Of a stretch of 64,000 nucleotides of DNA, positions 12,101-21,682 are shown piece after piece. Origin of the DNA: Pycnococcus provasolii. Lineage: Eukaryota > Chlorophyta > Pseudoscourfieldiophyceae > Pseudoscourfieldiales. Where the stretch lies: assembly GCA_049487715.1 (NCBI GenBank), contig CP150563.1, positions 310,001 through 374,000 on the forward strand. The letters are read 5' to 3'. Numbering within the stretch: position 1 is the stretch's first letter; the number at the start of each line of letters is the position of its first letter. The notes beneath the pieces were generated by a model. The model was not told the origin of the DNA. It made no database searches and saw nothing but the letters and a program-made list of their open reading frames with translations. Position numbers and translations under genes: made by a program.

Positions 12101-15100
12101 GCGGCCCGGCGGGCGTACCGCCGCCGCCGCCGAGCCCGCCAACCCCGCCGCCGCCACCGCCGCCGGATGCGATGTCAGAGGGCACGCCGTCGAACAGCTC
12201 TCGGCGATCGCTCTTGCACGCCGACGGCGAGAACTTGTTTGATATGTACGAGGCTGCTGGCAAGTACATCTTCTTCAAGGGTGACACGTCGCAGATTGGG
12301 CAGGATCACAAGGGATTCTACATGAAGTTCAGCGACGATTTCTCCACGCTAGAGGCTGGCGTGTACGCTGACGGCATGCACCCCAACGGCAAGGGCGAGT
12401 ACCGCACCGTGAACACGACGGGAGGCCTGGACCTCGATAGCATTACGTGCCCCACGGATGCGCGATGCGATCCGAACACCGATGACGGATGGTTCCACGT
12501 AGCTGCGGTCTACACGAAGGCGGCGATGGTGAACGGTGTGTCCTACGGCAACACCTTCTCGCTTTATGTCGACGGGGTCCTGCAGGCGACGAGCGTGTTT
12601 ACGGAGAGCAAGCTTCCCAAGCTCGACGAATACGAGCACCCGCTTCTCGTGGGAGCCGGCTTCGAGGGGCAGATCGACGACGCTTCTCTGTTCAACGTCG
12701 CGCTGGCGATCGATGAAATCAAGGAGTCGATGTACTGCCCGCAGCGCGTGAGCATTCCGCTTGTGAACGAGGCGCGCTACAGCTTCGCCGGTGGTGTGCC
12801 TTTGCAGACGATGAAGGGACAAGCCGTTGGCATCCCCCAGGGTCTCGTGGCTTACATGGGTTTCAACGCGGGACCGCTTGCGTCACGTGGCAGCGGCAAG
12901 GACTGGATTCTCCGACCGTTCGCGGCCCCCGCGCAGGGTGTGATTGACCCGATGGCGCCGCTTTGGGGCGAGCGTTCCAAATTTGCCAAGGCGAGGCCCG
13001 GTTCCATCGTCAACAACGTTCCCAGCGGCAAGTACTCGACGTACATCGTCGAGTACACGGACATCGTCGAGTACACATACAGCGGAACTGGCATGTTTGA
13101 CTCGTACGACGCCGGCATGGCGTCGCGCGACCTCGTTGCGAACCCGACGCTTCCCGCAGGAGAGACGTTCACCGCGCGCGTGATTCTGCGTGACCAGTGC
13201 GGTTTCCGCACGACAACGGATTTCACGGCGAACTTGAACATCGCCATCGTTCCGTCGAAGATCACCTTCTTTGAGAGCGAGGACCCGAGTCACCTCGAGG
13301 AAAATCTGGAGAGGACCTTGCTCTCATCCACGTCCTCGACAACGGAAGCTGTGGCTTCTGCGGTGAAGTCGTACGAGGGAGATGGCTGCGTTGTCGGCGA
13401 AACGCACATTAAATTCGACATCAAGGCGGCGGGACGATACACGGTGATGCTCGATGTCGTGGGTAGTGGAGAGGGTCCCGTGGTGTGGCAGTACGCACTG
13501 CCACTGCGCAAGGTTGGCTTCGATTTCTATCAGACTGCCGCGGTGCGACGCACGTCCGAGATCTTCGTCGTTCCGGGAATTCCATCCCCCGGATCGTCCA
13601 TGATGCGCGTGGCAACGGGCGAGAGTGTTCCCACCCCGCTGCTCGCCGGCGTTCCCTTGTCTGTGTTTATCGCGATGAATGACCAATATGGGAATTTGTT
13701 CGTGCCGAGGTCCTGGAGGACTGGTGCGAGCTGCACGTCCGAGTGCAGTCTTCTTCCCTCCCTTACGTCGTCGTCAAGTCTCCTCGTGATTGAGGATGAG
13801 CCGGTGTATGTGCCCAACTACGGATTCAAGGTTGTGATCAAGCAGCCGCACGCGATGGCGTTGGGTGGCGCCATGACCCTATCGGCGAGGATACCGTACG
13901 ATATCGACCTATCGACGGGCTTTAATGCCTGGGCTTTAATGCCGGATGTGAGCCTGGGTGTTGATGCGCCTTTGCCCATGAACATTCCCGTCGGCGGCTC
14001 CTCGCCGGGTCCGCTCGTGGGCCACAGCATGGCGGCGACCAAGTCTAATATGTACATGATTGGTGGATCTGACGGCAATGCGTACGACGTCACGCTAACG
14101 CGCATTCCATCCGCGCCCGCTTCGGGCAATGCCAAGTTGGAGCGATGGACGAAGCGCGTTCGCCTGCAGCTCGGCGCGACGGCTGAGGAAACGAAGGTGA
14201 CTTCCGTCACCCTGGATACGCGCGTTTACTCTGAAATTGCCGAGAACTGCGCTGACATTCGCTTCACATCGGCATCTGGCGATGACCTTCCGTTCTGGAT
14301 CGATCCGCAGAACGCGTGCCCTGGCGAGTCGACGCGAGTCTTTATTCGCAACCCGACGTCGATCATCTACATGTTCTACGGCAACCCCTTTGCTAGCCAA
14401 CTCAAGAACTCTGGTAGCAGCATGGATAAGGTGTTCGACAGCGTTGTGAACTTTGACGGAAATACGACGATTCCGCAATTGGACGGCTCGAATACGACGA
14501 CGACGACTCTGATGAGCTCTGAGACTGGACCGAAGATGCTCTTCTCGAACCAGAGTGCGGTGGAAGCTGGCTTGCAGAAGAAGATGGGCAAGATTCCGCT
14601 GCCGTTCAATTCGACTTCCGGAAACTGGTTCATGCGCACGCGCTTTTTGGACTACGGAAAGAAGATGCCGGTGGTGTCGAGCGTGGCGATAGTGGCGGAG
14701 AATTCCACGACTGGAGCCAACTCGATCCTTGGACTCGATCCCAAGACTGAGGACAACGCACCGTATAGCTACGTTGCCAGGGCGGTGGATTCGCCGTACT
14801 ACGCGTTCACGGCCCCGCGCGGTGCGGGCTTCCACACCTTCGAGCTCGCGAGCGGCGATTCCGGCCGTGGCGTGCGTGGGTACGTCGACGGCACGACGCG
14901 CGAGCTGACGCAGTCGAGTGGCGCGGCGACGAAGCTGACCGCAGACTCGTTTTACATTGAGGTGGGTGCCAGCAATGCGCAGTCGTTTGGCTTCGATACA
15001 GTCTTGTTCGTGGACGGCGTTGTCGTGGACATGGTTCTCGACAAGTTTGGTGTTGCGGCGCCAGAGCAGGTTGTGTGGATGGATGGATCTGGCTTCGAGG

Positions 15101-15972
15101 ATGTGAAGCCAAGCGGCAACCCTCCACCGCCGCGTGTTGGCGCTGTGCTGGCGTCGGACGGCGACTCGAGTATTTACGTGTACGGTGGTGAACGCAGCGG
15201 AATTGCGTACTCTGATTTGTTCAGGTATGAGGAAACTTCCAATAGCTGGGAATACGTGGATCCCTTGAGTTTAGGCGTGAACGACAAGCGATCTCCCGCG
15301 CCGCGAAGCTACGCGGCGGGTGTGAGCTACAACAAGCAGCTGTTTGTTTTTGGCGGCCGCAGCATCTCTAAAAGTGGAAGTCAGCTTGGTGCTCTCAGCG
15401 ATGTCTGGCGCTTCGACATGGACACGCACGAGTGGCACGGGCTCGATGATATGTCGACAGTAGTGAGCTCGAGCTTGATGGAGAAATTTTTGAGTGGAGT
15501 TTATGGCCACAGCGCGGTGCGCGTGGGTACCAAGATGATCATCCATGGCGGCTACTCGGCGAAATTGGGACGCACGATGGAGGAGACGATGATCTTCGAC
15601 CTCGAGACGTACGATATGTTTGATATGCGTGACCTTGTGGACCCGACTGCAATCCTCGCAAGGCCGCAGCGTCGCATGCATCACACGACGGTGGCTCATC
15701 CGACGGAGCCATTCGTGTACTTATTTGGTGGTTACGACGAGTTCAGCAATGAATTTGTTGACCTGTGGCAGCTGGATCTGACGACGTACAAGTGGAGTCA
15801 GCTTACGGATGAGCGCGTCTCGTCGATGAATACACGAGGTGGACTCTACCAGCACGCGAGCGTTTCCTCGGATGGCTTCTTGATGAGCTATGGTGGACAA
15901 GGGTACGGAAATCTGTACGGAATCTTCCAGGGCATTCCGCTGTACAGCGCGCCGCCACAGGTTGGAGCGTAG
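3560..15972 (+). CDS. Giant secreted multidomain (LamG / filamin-TIG / DUF2341 / kelch) surface protein, two exons, 3,978 aa
   Basis: CDS is join(3560..3683, 4160..15972). Exon 1 gives ATG, an RRR n-region and a hydrophobic core (VALLVLVFVLQIAQQVRLAQA), a clear signal peptide. The donor AAG|GTACGC at 3684 and acceptor CAACAACAG at 4159 join in phase to AVPFYYGSVNWTPKK; exon 2 has no early in-frame ATG, and the total is an exact multiple of three. Order: an unassigned beta-rich N-terminus; cadherin/Ig-like modules (about 200-400); several concanavalin A/LamG-like units (for example about 740-900, 1210-1360, 1680-1860, 2150-2280, 2670-2880); TIG-like segments; a filamin-like repeat (about 2548-2648); a kelch propeller at the C-terminus (about 3320-3955) interrupted by a DUF2341-like domain (about 3364-3482). 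Five Pro-rich (Hyp-type) inserts carry dibasic RR-LL motifs. There is no C-terminal membrane segment or obvious GPI signal. Likely a wall, scale or extracellular-matrix glycoprotein; the function is inferred. Confidence 0.85.
3684..4159 (+). other. Intron 1 of the giant secreted-protein gene (476 bp)
   Basis: A phase-1 intron with donor GTACGC and acceptor AACAACAG separates the signal-peptide exon from the 11.8-kb main exon. It contains a short CA microsatellite (about 3716-3732) and a CAA run (about 4137-4158) reaching the acceptor. It is unlike the dynein introns: longer, and without their conserved ends. Confidence 0.75.
5381..5640 (+). repeat. Pro-rich/dibasic cassette 1 of the giant protein
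   Basis: A CCG-rich tract encodes PPPPPPSPPPSPP and related (P)nN/S units (residues about 449-500), followed by DVGKVRRAM and then GRRHLLQQF. It lies between an N-terminal module and the next Ig-like module. Confidence 0.85.
6337..6411 (+). repeat. Pro-rich/dibasic cassette 2
   Basis: PPPPPPSPPTPPLPAFAARKLLATE (residues about 768-792) is inserted after CTIL of a LamG-like fold, which resumes after the insert (LSFGRLAGFKGFADEIAV). It is the shortest copy and has RKLL instead of RR-LL. Confidence 0.8.
6759..6897 (+). repeat. Pro-rich/dibasic cassette 3
   Basis: The cassette runs MPPPPPSF, then TVGRRRLMQQ, then a long (P)nNTPP / SPPPP run (residues about 909-953). Here the dibasic motif precedes most of the proline tract. 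Confidence 0.8.
9135..9275 (+). repeat. Pro-rich/dibasic cassette 4
   Basis: SPPPP units (residues about 1701-1731) are followed by LPLDVGRVRRRLHEV. It is inserted in a LamG-like fold just after the strand VGMWVWPHG; the fold resumes at TTVLSFTSG. Confidence 0.85.
12115..12231 (+). repeat. Pro-rich/dibasic cassette 5
   Basis: PPPPPSPPTPPPPPPPDAM and then SSRRSLLHADG (residues about 2694-2730). It is inserted after LTMSAWIKRGP of a LamG-like fold, at the same structural position as cassette 4. Confidence 0.85.
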
Positions 15973-16430
15973 ATGGATGATGTAGAGGAGAGAACATAAT
16001 TTGGTGAGTGTGCAGAGAAAAGAGAGAGATGGATGAAAACATAAGTGTTACTTTGACAAGAGGAGAAAATATTTTTCAACAATTATATACACGACATAGA
16101 CTTTCCCCTGAACATCCAAACTAAGGGGAAAAAAAGGAACGATCGCACAGGCCTTAAGTGGCCAACCACTAAAAGCTTACCATACAGTAGTAGTAGTAGT
16201 TTTTGATGGCCCTTTTGTTTGTCAGACCAATCAGCGTTAAGCCGCTCTGCTCTCTCCCTTTAAAATTACCCGTTCCTACAGGTCTCCCGTTCCTTTTAAA
16301 ATACCAACTAACCTTAGGTCACCTCCTTAAAGTCTCTTGCTCAACTTCTGTCTCTGTGATGCGGTACATACAAGAGAGCGACTAACCTTAAAAAAGATTA
16401 AGGTACCTACTTAGACTGTACAGGCTGTTA

Positions 16431-16542
16431 GGGAGGTCGGGTCAAATGTTGGGAGTTCGGGTCAGGGAGGTCGGGTCAGGGAGGTCGGGTCAGGGAGGTC
16501 GGGTCAGGGAGGTCGGGTCAGGGAGTTCGGGTCAGGGAGTTC

Positions 16543-16544
<2 letters not shown>
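16431..16544 (+). repeat. 14-bp tandem repeat (GTCAGGGAGGTCGG)n
   Basis: Six contiguous 14-bp units run from 16461 to 16544, the last two with GGAGTTCGG, preceded by two diverged copies. The array passes directly into TTAGGG repeats at 16545. Confidence 0.9.
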
Positions 16545-16574
<30 letters not shown>

Positions 16575-16580
16575 GGTTAT
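16545..16580 (+). repeat. Interstitial TTAGGG array upstream of the kinase
   Basis: GTTAGGG, one TTTAGGG, then four GTTAGGG-type units lie about 325 bp upstream of the kinase ATG. Confidence 0.9.
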
Positions 16581-16905
16581 TTTCTTTCTCAAGAAATAAC
16601 TCCCCAAGGTGGGCCCTTGGGCATCGTCGCCGCCCTTTTCTCGTTCTCGTTCTCCTGAAGAAGGTTTGCATGGAGCCTGCTCACGGTTCGCCTCTGAAGC
16701 CTCCTCGGAGCAGTGGCGGCGGTGGTGGTGGTGGCGGTGCTGGTGGTGGTGGCGGTGCTGGTGCTGGTGGTGGTGCTGGTGGTGCTGGTGGTGGTGGTGC
16801 TGGTGGTGCTGGTGGTGTCGCCGGTGTCGATAGGTTGTTAAGAGGTGGTGTTGGAGGTGCTTCGCATGGTGTGTCTGGATCTTCGTCATCACCCTTTCGT
16901 CGTCC

Positions 16906-18516
16906 ATGGCAGCAGGTGCACATTCATCTCCGTCACCCCCGCCCTCAGGCTCAGGCTCAGGCTCAGGAAACCAGCCTTCGTCCTCGTCGGCGTCATCACC
17001 GGGATACACGTTGATCTCCAAATTAGGCAGTGGTTCGTTTGGTGACGTTTACCTGGGAAGAGATACGTCGCCCACATCGAAAACACAAGGACGACTCGTT
17101 GCCGTGAAAATCATTGACCTCGACGAGGAAGCGCAAAACGAATCCACGCTCGACAACATCATGCGTGAAGTCGCCGCACTGGGAAGGTGTCGAAGCCCTC
17201 ACATCGTCGCCTACTATGGAAGCCGCGTCGAACCAGGAACGTCGAGGCTGTGGATCGTCATGGAGTACTGCGGAGGAAGGTCCGTCGCAGACCACCTCGC
17301 AAGCCACGGGCCGTTCGACGAGTGCGCGATTGCAGGCGTGATGCGCGGCGTCTTCTCAGGGCTCGCGTACCTGCACGCCAACGGCGTCCTGCACCGAGAC
17401 ATCAAGGGAGCGAACGTGCTACTGACCGACGCGGGAGGCGTCAGGTTGGGCGACTTTGGCGTCTCCGGAACGCTCAACGAGACGCTTGGCACTCTGCGGC
17501 AAACGTTCGTCGGAACGCCGTACTGGATGGCGCCCGAGGTGATCGCCTGCGGCGGAAGTCTCGGTGCGCCGCGAAACGCAAAGGGAAACGCAGGAGGCAG
17601 CTCAGCCACAGCCACGTCTGATTTGGCAACGTTCTCCCCCTTCGCCGTCGAGCAGCCTGCGAGCGGATACAACGACCGTGCGGACGTGTGGAGCGCGGGC
17701 ATCACCGCGTGTGAGATGGCGCTGGGACGACCGCCGAGAAGCGATGTGCATCCCATGCGCGCGCTCTTTCTCATTGCGCACGACCCGCCGCCGAGCTTGC
17801 CAGATGGCCAGGGGCACAGCCGCGCGCTGCGCGACCTCGTGGCAAAGTGCCTTCGTCGTCCCACGACCAAGCGACCGTCGGCGGAGGCGCTGATTAATCA
17901 TCGATTCCTAAAGGCTTACGAGCCAGCTCGGACAGCTGCGGCGCTCGCGGATCGCGTTCGCTCGTCGGGTGCAGCGGCACCGGTGACTGCGACCGCGGCG
18001 GCTGCTGCGGCAGCCGCCGCCGCCGCGGTGGACCTCGACGAGGAGGACCCTGACGATGACACGACGAACTCGACGGTGGCGGAGTCCCCGGCGGTGCGTA
18101 ATGATGGTGTCGCCGCTGCCGTTCCATCTCGTGGAATTGGTGGAAAAGCGTCCTCCGCGGCGGAGGAGGAGGATGCTCTTCCCTCAATTCGAGCGAGCAC
18201 ATACGCGCTTCTGCGCAGCGTGGAGGAGACATTGAGGGGCGGCGATTCCGCCGCCACGGCAATCGAAGCGTCTGACGCGTGGTCTCAGCTCGTCGACAGC
18301 CTGCGTAAGCTTGACGCTCTTGACGGAGCGAGGCTGGAGTCTACGGTGGAGCGCGCGATGCGGCGGCGCGTTGCACATGGCTCAACATCTCTGTCCTCCG
18401 CAGTTGGTGAGGCACCGGTGCCACAAGCCGTTGCGTCGCTGAAGAGTCCATTGGGCGCTTTCCTTCTCGAGCAGTGGAAGGAGGGCATCTGTGGTTCGGC
18501 TGACGACATCATGTAA
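16906..18516 (+). CDS. STE20/GCK-family serine/threonine protein kinase, 536 aa
   Basis: ATG 16906 follows an in-frame TAG at 16831, so it is the first usable start. After a Ser/Pro/Gly-rich N-tail the kinase domain runs about 34-340: GSGSFGDVY glycine loop (about 43-51), VAVKII with catalytic Lys about 68, HRDIKGAN catalytic loop (about 163), GDFGVSG (about 182), and GTPYWMAPEVI (about 204), the STE20 hallmark. Between MAPEVI and YNDRADVWSAG there is an insertion of about 35 Gly/Ala/Ser residues in the P+1/activation region, absent from typical MST/SPS1 kinases. A poly-Ala segment (about 360-380), an acidic stretch and an uncharacterised helical C-tail follow. GCK-III-like kinases act in polarity, cell-cycle exit and stress signalling; the substrate is unknown. 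It is convergent with the phosphatase gene, 55 bp between stops. Confidence 0.93.
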   Translation: MAAGAHSSPSPPPSGSGSGSGNQPSSSSASSPGYTLISKLGSGSFGDVYLGRDTSPTSKTQGRLVAVKIIDLDEEAQNESTLDNIMREVAALGRCRSPHIVAYYGSRVEPGTSRLWIVMEYCGGRSVADHLASHGPFDECAIAGVMRGVFSGLAYLHANGVLHRDIKGANVLLTDAGGVRLGDFGVSGTLNETLGTLRQTFVGTPYWMAPEVIACGGSLGAPRNAKGNAGGSSATATSDLATFSPFAVEQPASGYNDRADVWSAGITACEMALGRPPRSDVHPMRALFLIAHDPPPSLPDGQGHSRALRDLVAKCLRRPTTKRPSAEALINHRFLKAYEPARTAAALADRVRSSGAAAPVTATAAAAAAAAAAAVDLDEEDPDDDTTNSTVAESPAVRNDGVAAAVPSRGIGGKASSAAEEEDALPSIRASTYALLRSVEETLRGGDSAATAIEASDAWSQLVDSLRKLDALDGARLESTVERAMRRRVAHGSTSLSSAVGEAPVPQAVASLKSPLGAFLLEQWKEGICGSADDIM

Positions 18517-18571
18517 TCTATACTGATAAAAAATTTCTTCAAAAAGTTTCAAGTTCATAACAAGTTGTTTT
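18517..18571. terminator. 55-bp convergent 3' spacer (kinase / phosphatase)
   Basis: An AT-rich spacer separates the two stop codons. The plus-strand stop lies in ATGTAATC, giving a TGTAA-type poly(A) element of the kind used by green algae; no AATAAA is seen on either strand. The 3' UTRs must overlap the opposing gene. Confidence 0.45.
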
Positions 18572-21049
18572 TCATTGGTGCCGCAGCATGGCACCGCGCA
18601 ATTTCGTCCGCACGCGTCGCGCGAATCTGCGTGCCTCGCTCCCTTCGTCGTCGTCGTGATGATCGTCCACCATCCAATCGACGCGTTGACGGAGTCCGTC
18701 CAAGACGGCACGCTGCAGCAGTACGCCGTCGAGCCACTGCTCGGGGCTTTGTAGTGCACCCGGTCGGAATTGGCGGAGAAATGCCAGGCGGTGCTCCGGA
18801 CGGCTCGGGCACGTGTGCAGAAATAGATCCATCAAGCCGTATGCTATGTTCCCCGTGCGTCCGATGCCACCGGCGCAGTGAATGAACACATTGCTGCCGC
18901 TGGGCAAGTGACAACTCGCGTCAATCGAAGAGGTCGAAGAAGACGACGACGGTGTTGTTGTTGTTTTTAAGGTGCCTCGGCGTTTTGTCAGCATCAGTGC
19001 CTCGAGAAGAACGTTCACCTGCGCATCGCTCAGGCAAGCGGGACTCTGATCGATCGTTTCCATGTGCAAGACAAACATCCGATGCGCGTGGCGTCGCCGC
19101 TGAAATCCAAACACGTTTTGCGTCGTCCAACGAATGACTAAAGCGTACACGTTGAATCGGTTCCCCTGAAGCGTCTTTCCGAAGCAGACGGCATCGCCAT
19201 CATCGTCGTCGGATGAATTGGCGGCGCATTTGGTGGCGGCACAATTGGCGGAAACGAACGCCAATAATTCGTCATCTTCGTCTGACGATTCGGCTGGCAC
19301 GTCGTCGCTCGAAAGCACGAGTTCGGATGTCACCTCGAGCGTAGGACCGCATCCTGTGTAATCGCGAAATGTTGTGCGGTGGCATGTTCTTGCTCGACGC
19401 CGTGCCGCCATCTCTGGGGAGGATGCCGCCGCTGCTTGTTGCTGGCCTCGCGGTCTTGAGAACGAATTGGATGACAGACCAAGAGCCTCAGCCTCGACCC
19501 TTCGTTGTGTGATCCAGCAATCCTCATCATCTGGGGGAGGACTTAGCCTCTCCCAGACGACTCCGTCATCCCCACGATCATCGCCAAAGTAATTGAAAAA
19601 ATCACGCGATGCACCGAGCACGGGAGGCGACACGCTCGCTGCCTCGCTGAAGTGCCCCTCCGCCGCCGCCGCGGCTGGATCGCGAACCACTTGGTACGTG
19701 GGACATCGTGGATCCATTAGCGTGTAAACAAGATTGCCCGTCTCCTCGTCGTGCGCGAAGTTGGTGTTGACGTGCTCATACGTCTTGATGTTGTCGAACG
19801 GGTGCGCGTGCGTGTAGCCGCAGGCAATGACCATTCCAACGTTCAGTTCCACAAGTTCGCCTAGAAATCCGTTGATTTCGCTGTCACGCCGACCGCGCAC
19901 GAATGCGACGCGATTCATGTCCTCACCATCTAAAATGAGCTCTGGAAGCGTCTCCACGTAATTCTCGAGGTGACGGATGCGTTGTTTTTGTAATGCATGT
20001 CTAGGGCTTTGGGTCGACGACGACGACGACGACGCATGATGATGATGATGATGATGAGTCCCGACTACCGATTCGAGCAGAGCGCTGTTAGCTCGGACGA
20101 CCCTTGGCGACTGCTGCTGCTGTTTCGCTGAACGCCACGTCATGCCTTTCGCAATGTGCCCACCGTTGGGTCCATTGCCAAGTAACATTTTCATGTCCGT
20201 TGGATGTCCCAAGCGCCCGACGAGATCAAAGGTAAATCGTGGCCTCGTTTGCACACCAATCGTGCTAAAGTAGAGGCGCGCGGTGACGTAACGACTGCCG
20301 CCGTCGTCGTCGTTGTCGTTGTCGTCACCTTGGCACCCGCCAGAACCACCACCACTCAAAAATTGTGCATCCGGGAGAGTCGATTTCATCTGTTGAGGAA
20401 TTGTATTTTGCTCCTCCTCCTTCTGTTGTGTCCGTCCTACTCCTCCAGGAGAAGAAGCCGTGGGTCCGTCCGTCGTGCCGTCGTCGACATGACCGTGGTT
20501 GTGACGAGGCAGTGACGGCATGCGGTGCATTTTCTGTTCAAACTTCCAGAAGTTTTCCAGACGTGCGATGCGCGCTTGCATTTGCCGCGCCGCCTCGCCC
20601 ATGCCAGGTATCTGCGGCACACGTATGGCGCCCAGGGCTCTCGTTAATTTTCTCACGTACGCGTGTGATGCGTCGCTCGTGAGCAGCGCGGAGATGGGCA
20701 GCTTGGTGACGAAGTGTCCCGAGTGGCTGAATCGTTCGAGTCCAAACTCCATGAGCACGTGTTCTCTGATGCGTTGCACGTCGTATGCGTCAAAGCACTG
20801 GTCGGAAGCGCATGCGACGGCCATGTCATACGACTGCGTGACACTGAGGGAATGGTCGACAGCGAGATTAATGCAACTGGGAGAATCGGCCAAGCCTAAC
20901 AACCCACCCGACCGCAGAGACCCACCACCACCACCACCTCCACCACCACCAGTATCCCAGTCACGTAGTGTGATGTCACGTTGGTTACCATCATCATCAC
21001 CATCACCATGATCAGCCCTACAGAGGTGAGCGAACAAGCAGTACGCCAT
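18572..21049 (-). CDS. Protein with C-terminal tyrosine/dual-specificity phosphatase domain, 825 aa
   Basis: The C-terminal third carries the PTP signature FIHCAGGIGRTGN (C-x5-R, residues about 723-735), followed by a helix (AYGLMDLFLHT) and SPEQWLDG, as in cysteine-dependent phosphatases; nucleophile Cys and Arg are both present. The first half has a Gly run, an unassigned helical region (about 80-170), an Asp-rich tract and His/Ser runs from CAT/TCG microsatellites. The middle segment (NRVAFVRGRRDSEINGFLGE, then VIACGYTHAHPFDNIKTYEH) probably belongs to the same catalytic fold, with a ~170-residue low-complexity insertion before the PTP loop. The start is the first in-frame ATG; an acceptor-like TTCTCCCAG near 20880 leaves open a different 5' exon. 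The substrate is unknown. Confidence 0.8.
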   Translation of the reverse strand: MAYCLFAHLCRADHGDGDDDGNQRDITLRDWDTGGGGGGGGGGSLRSGGLLGLADSPSCINLAVDHSLSVTQSYDMAVACASDQCFDAYDVQRIREHVLMEFGLERFSHSGHFVTKLPISALLTSDASHAYVRKLTRALGAIRVPQIPGMGEAARQMQARIARLENFWKFEQKMHRMPSLPRHNHGHVDDGTTDGPTASSPGGVGRTQQKEEEQNTIPQQMKSTLPDAQFLSGGGSGGCQGDDNDNDDDGGSRYVTARLYFSTIGVQTRPRFTFDLVGRLGHPTDMKMLLGNGPNGGHIAKGMTWRSAKQQQQSPRVVRANSALLESVVGTHHHHHHHASSSSSSTQSPRHALQKQRIRHLENYVETLPELILDGEDMNRVAFVRGRRDSEINGFLGELVELNVGMVIACGYTHAHPFDNIKTYEHVNTNFAHDEETGNLVYTLMDPRCPTYQVVRDPAAAAAEGHFSEAASVSPPVLGASRDFFNYFGDDRGDDGVVWERLSPPPDDEDCWITQRRVEAEALGLSSNSFSRPRGQQQAAAASSPEMAARRRARTCHRTTFRDYTGCGPTLEVTSELVLSSDDVPAESSDEDDELLAFVSANCAATKCAANSSDDDDGDAVCFGKTLQGNRFNVYALVIRWTTQNVFGFQRRRHAHRMFVLHMETIDQSPACLSDAQVNVLLEALMLTKRRGTLKTTTTPSSSSSTSSIDASCHLPSGSNVFIHCAGGIGRTGNIAYGLMDLFLHTCPSRPEHRLAFLRQFRPGALQSPEQWLDGVLLQRAVLDGLRQRVDWMVDDHHDDDEGSEARRFARRVRTKLRGAMLRHQ

Positions 21050-21682
21050 CTGGATTAATCGGCTGAAAGGGAATTCCACAGGGGCCGGGATAGTCTACCC
21101 GGTAAACGTGACAACGTGTCGTCACACGCAGGTCCAGTGGGGAGGGGAGGGAAGAAGGCTAAGAATCCGAAGAAATCTTTTTGGCCCCCCAAAATCCCAC
21201 GTTGCCCATCCGGCCCCCCAAAATCCCACGTTGCAGAACTTAAGAGGGAGGATTGGATCGGGTTTGTACAAATCGGGTCTTGCTTGGGGTATAAGATCAG
21301 CGTGTGTGCGTGTGTGTGCGTGTATGCGGCGACATTAGAGTGCGTGCACGGCATTTGATGGCAGCATCGCATCATTGGCTGTGCGTCGTTGATTTGTGCG
21401 TGATCGCGGGATCCATCGACGTGTATGACGACCGCGATCGAGAGACAGGTGGGGGCCCCGCACGTGGTCGCTATCTAGTGGTGAGGAACCAACACACATT
21501 GAATACTAAATAACTGCTGACCCCGCATTACAATCCTTGAGAATCATTCAACTACTGCTTCCCATGAAAAGTAAGTACCTTTGTTATGAACATTAGATGG
21601 GCCAGATTCTTTCTGAAGCGCTTGCTTGCTTGTTGTTGTTTATCGTTTGTCGTTTATTCTTCTTGAAGTTGTATTCGCCCAT
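21050..21682. other. Intergenic region, no gene supported
   Basis: It contains the phosphatase promoter and the 3' region of the permease. A 23-bp direct repeat (core AAAATCCCACGTTGC) occurs at 21183-21205 and 21212-21234. A GT/GTGTGC-rich stretch lies at about 21300-21330. On the minus strand an AATAAA lies about 30 bp downstream of the permease stop. Confidence 0.5.

Larger units (their letters stand above)
15973..16905. other. Intergenic region with 3' UTR, tandem repeats and kinase promoter
   Basis: No gene is supported. It contains a TAG microsatellite (about 16187-16200), an AT-rich stretch with several CTTAA/TTAAGG motifs (16140-16410), a 14-bp tandem repeat (16461-16544), a TTAGGG array (16545-16580) and a GGT/GCT-rich microsatellite (about 16713-16830). 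The microsatellite is read by a 114-codon Gly-rich upstream ORF from the ATG at 16670 to 17014, overlapping the kinase start in another frame. Confidence 0.6.

Noticed and set aside
4360-15700. Long antisense frames inside the giant gene (477 and 667 codons)
   Set aside because: Composed of Arg/His/Val-rich sequence typical of the reverse complement of GC-rich coding DNA; no known domain.
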